A stretch of 6,318 nt of DNA from an uncultured Atopobium sp. (GTDB lineage Bacteria; Actinomycetota; Coriobacteriia; Coriobacteriales; Atopobiaceae), in the NCBI GenBank assembly GCA_938041635.1, contig CALIAD010000124.1:1-6318 (forward strand), given 5' to 3'. The translations under genes were made by a program, and so were the position numbers. Below the pieces are notes generated by a model. The model worked only from the letters and a program-made list of their open reading frames with translations. It was not told the DNA's origin and did no database searches. Shown here piece after piece: positions 5,000 through 6,318 of this stretch; within the stretch, counting starts at the first letter, position 1, and every line of letters begins with the position of its first letter.

Positions 5000-6124
5000 T
5001 TAGAAGGAGTAGTTGTTCATGTTCTCCTTGGTGAAGACAAGGCGCTCAGGAAGCAGGACAACGCCGTTGTTCTTCTCGCCAGTCTTTGCACCCTCGGCGA
5101 TGGAGTCGTTAGGCTCAACCTTAACATCGCCAATGCTTGGAATGGAGATGGTGTCGCCAACCTTGACCTCGTTACCAGCTGCGAGGAATGCTGCAACGTA
5201 GCAGCCCATAGCGCCCTGAACTGCGCAGTCCCAGAGGCCCCAGTTGTAGATGGTGCCGTGCTCGCAGTAGGACTTGATGGACTGTGGAGAAGCAAAACCG
5301 GTGATGGTAATCTTCTTTTCGTCGTAGCCCTTGTTCTCTGCAGCCTGGAGCTGGCCAGGAAGAGCGGTGGAGTCGTTGCAGATAATCAGGTCAATATCTG
5401 GATAAGCGTCGAGAATTGCCTCACCAATGGTGATTGCCTGCTCTGCGTCCTGGTTGGAGTAGTAGTTCTCGTGGACGTTCTTCCACTTAGGATACTTCTC
5501 CTTGATGATCTTCTGAGCAGCTACCTGCCAGGAGTTCTGGTCGGTAACAGTTGCCTGGGAGTAGTGCCAGACATAGGTGATCTCGTCCTTCTCTGGGTCC
5601 TTGCCGCGCTCCTTGAGGCCAGCAACGCCCATGTCAACAAGCATCTGACCAAGAATCTCTGGGGTACCCTGAGAAACCATGAGGGTACGATCCTCTGGGT
5701 TAGCGTCAGAGTCCCAAGTGGTAACTACGATACCAGCAGCGGTTGCCTTCTTCAGTGCGTCAGAAACGCCCTTTGCGTCAACGGTGGAGATGCTGATTGC
5801 GTCTACGCCGTTAGCAACTGCCTGGTTGATGACGGAAACCTGAGCGGAAACGGATGCGGTTGCATCGCCGATGTAGTCAACGGTGAAGCCCCACTCCTTG
5901 GACTTGTCCTGTGCGCCCTTGTTTGCGGACTCGAAGAATGCGTTGCCGGTGACCTTAGGAATAAATGCTACGGTCTTACCTTTGACGTCTTTACCACCCT
6001 CGGACTTCTTGGTCTCTTCTTTCTTCTCGCCACCACCATTATTGCAGCCTGCCAGAGCGAGGCCAGCGCTAACTGCGGTGATACCAGCGGCACCAATAAA
6101 ACCACGACGAGTAATCTCTTGCAT
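5000..6124 (-). CDS. lsrB: LsrB-like AI-2/sugar ABC transporter substrate-binding lipoprotein
   Basis: This 374-aa periplasmic-binding-protein-type receptor is anchored outside the membrane. The N-terminus carries a twin-arginine motif (Thr5-Arg6-Arg7-Gly-Phe9), a hydrophobic stretch and lipobox LAGC with Cys27, then a Gly/Lys/Glu tether to about 50. The two-lobed fold runs to the C-terminus and ends in GVVLLPERLVFTKENMNNYSF-like residues shared with enteric LsrB. Aligned by eye with E. coli LsrB, ligand contacts Lys57 (K35), Asp138 (D116), Asp195 (D166) and Gln196 (Q167) are kept. P220 and A222 are replaced by Asn250 and Ser252. The start is the ATG at 6122-6124, because GGGAGGT (6130-6136) precedes it by 5 nt and the signal peptide begins there. 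An in-frame upstream start at 6166 would read through this ribosome binding site. It lies between lsrD-like and lsrF-like genes. Ribose-type ligands remain an alternative. Confidence 0.9.
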   Translation of the reverse strand: MQEITRRGFIGAAGITAVSAGLALAGCNNGGGEKKEETKKSEGGKDVKGKTVAFIPKVTGNAFFESANKGAQDKSKEWGFTVDYIGDATASVSAQVSVINQAVANGVDAISISTVDAKGVSDALKKATAAGIVVTTWDSDANPEDRTLMVSQGTPEILGQMLVDMGVAGLKERGKDPEKDEITYVWHYSQATVTDQNSWQVAAQKIIKEKYPKWKNVHENYYSNQDAEQAITIGEAILDAYPDIDLIICNDSTALPGQLQAAENKGYDEKKITITGFASPQSIKSYCEHGTIYNWGLWDCAVQGAMGCYVAAFLAAGNEVKVGDTISIPSIGDVKVEPNDSIAEGAKTGEKNNGVVLLPERLVFTKENMNNYSF

Positions 6125-6129
6125 AGGTA

Positions 6130-6136
6130 ACCTCCC
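6130..6136 (-). promoter_or_regulatory. Strong lsrB ribosome binding site
   Basis: On the minus strand GGGAGGT lies 5 nt before the ATG at 6122-6124. It is the strongest Shine-Dalgarno match in the window and decides against the longer in-frame start 42 nt upstream. Confidence 0.8.
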
Positions 6137-6141
6137 TTGTC

Positions 6142-6156
6142 TGTGCCTAAGGCACA
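6142..6156 (-). other. Small hairpin between lsrD-like and lsrB genes
   Basis: TGTGCC and GGCACA form a 6-bp stem around a 3-nt loop, within the 45-nt gap and just upstream of the lsrB ribosome binding site. No T tract follows. It could be a processing or stability element that raises lsrB expression over the permease genes. Confidence 0.4.
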
Positions 6157-6169
6157 ATTTCCCCAAAGC

Positions 6170-6318
6170 TTATGCCTTGGCTTTACTGCTGCTTGAGAGC
6201 AGCGATTTCAAAAACGTACCAATATTTGTTCCGCTTGCCGCCGATCGAGCAACGATGACAACAACCAGCAGGACACCAACAGGAATATCCAGATACTGTG
6301 GGCTTACCTTGAAGCACA
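6170..6318 (-). CDS. lsrD: LsrD-like ABC transporter permease, C-terminal part
   Basis: Only the last 48 residues are in the window. They contain a hydrophobic segment, IPVGVLLVVVIVARS, followed by a polar tail ending SSSSKAKA. The segment aligns by eye with the C-terminus of E. coli LsrD (SGALLIVVVVGRS), the last transmembrane helix of a BPD-type permease. Location immediately upstream of the binding-protein gene matches the D-B-F order of the lsr operon. With so little sequence, LsrC or another ribose-family permease cannot be excluded. Confidence 0.7.
   Translation of the reverse strand, partial: CFKVSPQYLDIPVGVLLVVVIVARSAASGTNIGTFLKSLLSSSSKAKA

Noticed and set aside
5258..6130. 290-aa plus-strand open frame
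   Set aside because: It is antisense to lsrB and made of low-information hydrophobic sequence mirroring lsrB codons.
6125..6166. Longer lsrB start adding 14 residues
   Set aside because: The extension would contain the strong GGGAGGT ribosome binding site and would spoil the Tat signal peptide start.

Overview
The window most likely comes from an oral or gut anaerobic actinobacterium of the Coriobacteriia, in the Atopobium/Lancefieldella/Olsenella group. This is inferred from the moderate GC content, the Tat-type lipoprotein signal, and the pairing of an AI-2-type (lsr) sugar transporter with a small CxxC protein / polyferredoxin / redoxin cluster. I could not run a database search, so the taxonomic call is tentative. 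Every gene I can support lies on the minus strand, so transcription runs from high to low coordinates.

Region 1 (6318 down to about 3784) is the tail of an lsr-like operon. It holds the C-terminus of an LsrD-like permease, a complete LsrB-like binding lipoprotein, and a complete LsrF-like thiolase. This is the order of the D-B-F part of enterobacterial lsrACDBFG. A structured spacer of about 200 nt separates lsrB from lsrF, and a strong intrinsic terminator follows lsrF where lsrG would be expected. Four of the six LsrB ligand contacts are kept and two are changed (Pro to Asn, Ala to Ser), so the ligand should be treated as AI-2-like rather than proven AI-2.

Region 2 (about 3783 to 3116) has no convincing gene. 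It holds three copies of a 24-bp GCAGAATATC motif in mixed orientation, a pair of GTATACG inverted repeats, an AT-rich stretch with a 12-bp palindrome, and two 11-bp-spaced TTAACA boxes just upstream of the next operon.

Region 3 (3115 to 1280) is a compact three-gene redox operon: a 55-aa membrane CxxC protein of CD1871A type, a NapH/CcoG-like membrane polyferredoxin, and a TlpA/ResA-like redoxin lipoprotein. Electrons could pass from cytoplasmic donors through the Fe-S protein to thiols outside the membrane.

Region 4 (1101 to 1) is an OmpR-family response regulator followed by the first 142 residues of its sensor kinase, with overlapping ends. The TTAACA tandem boxes resemble binding sites of OmpR/PhoP-family regulators. 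A plausible working model is that this two-component system controls the redox operon next to it.
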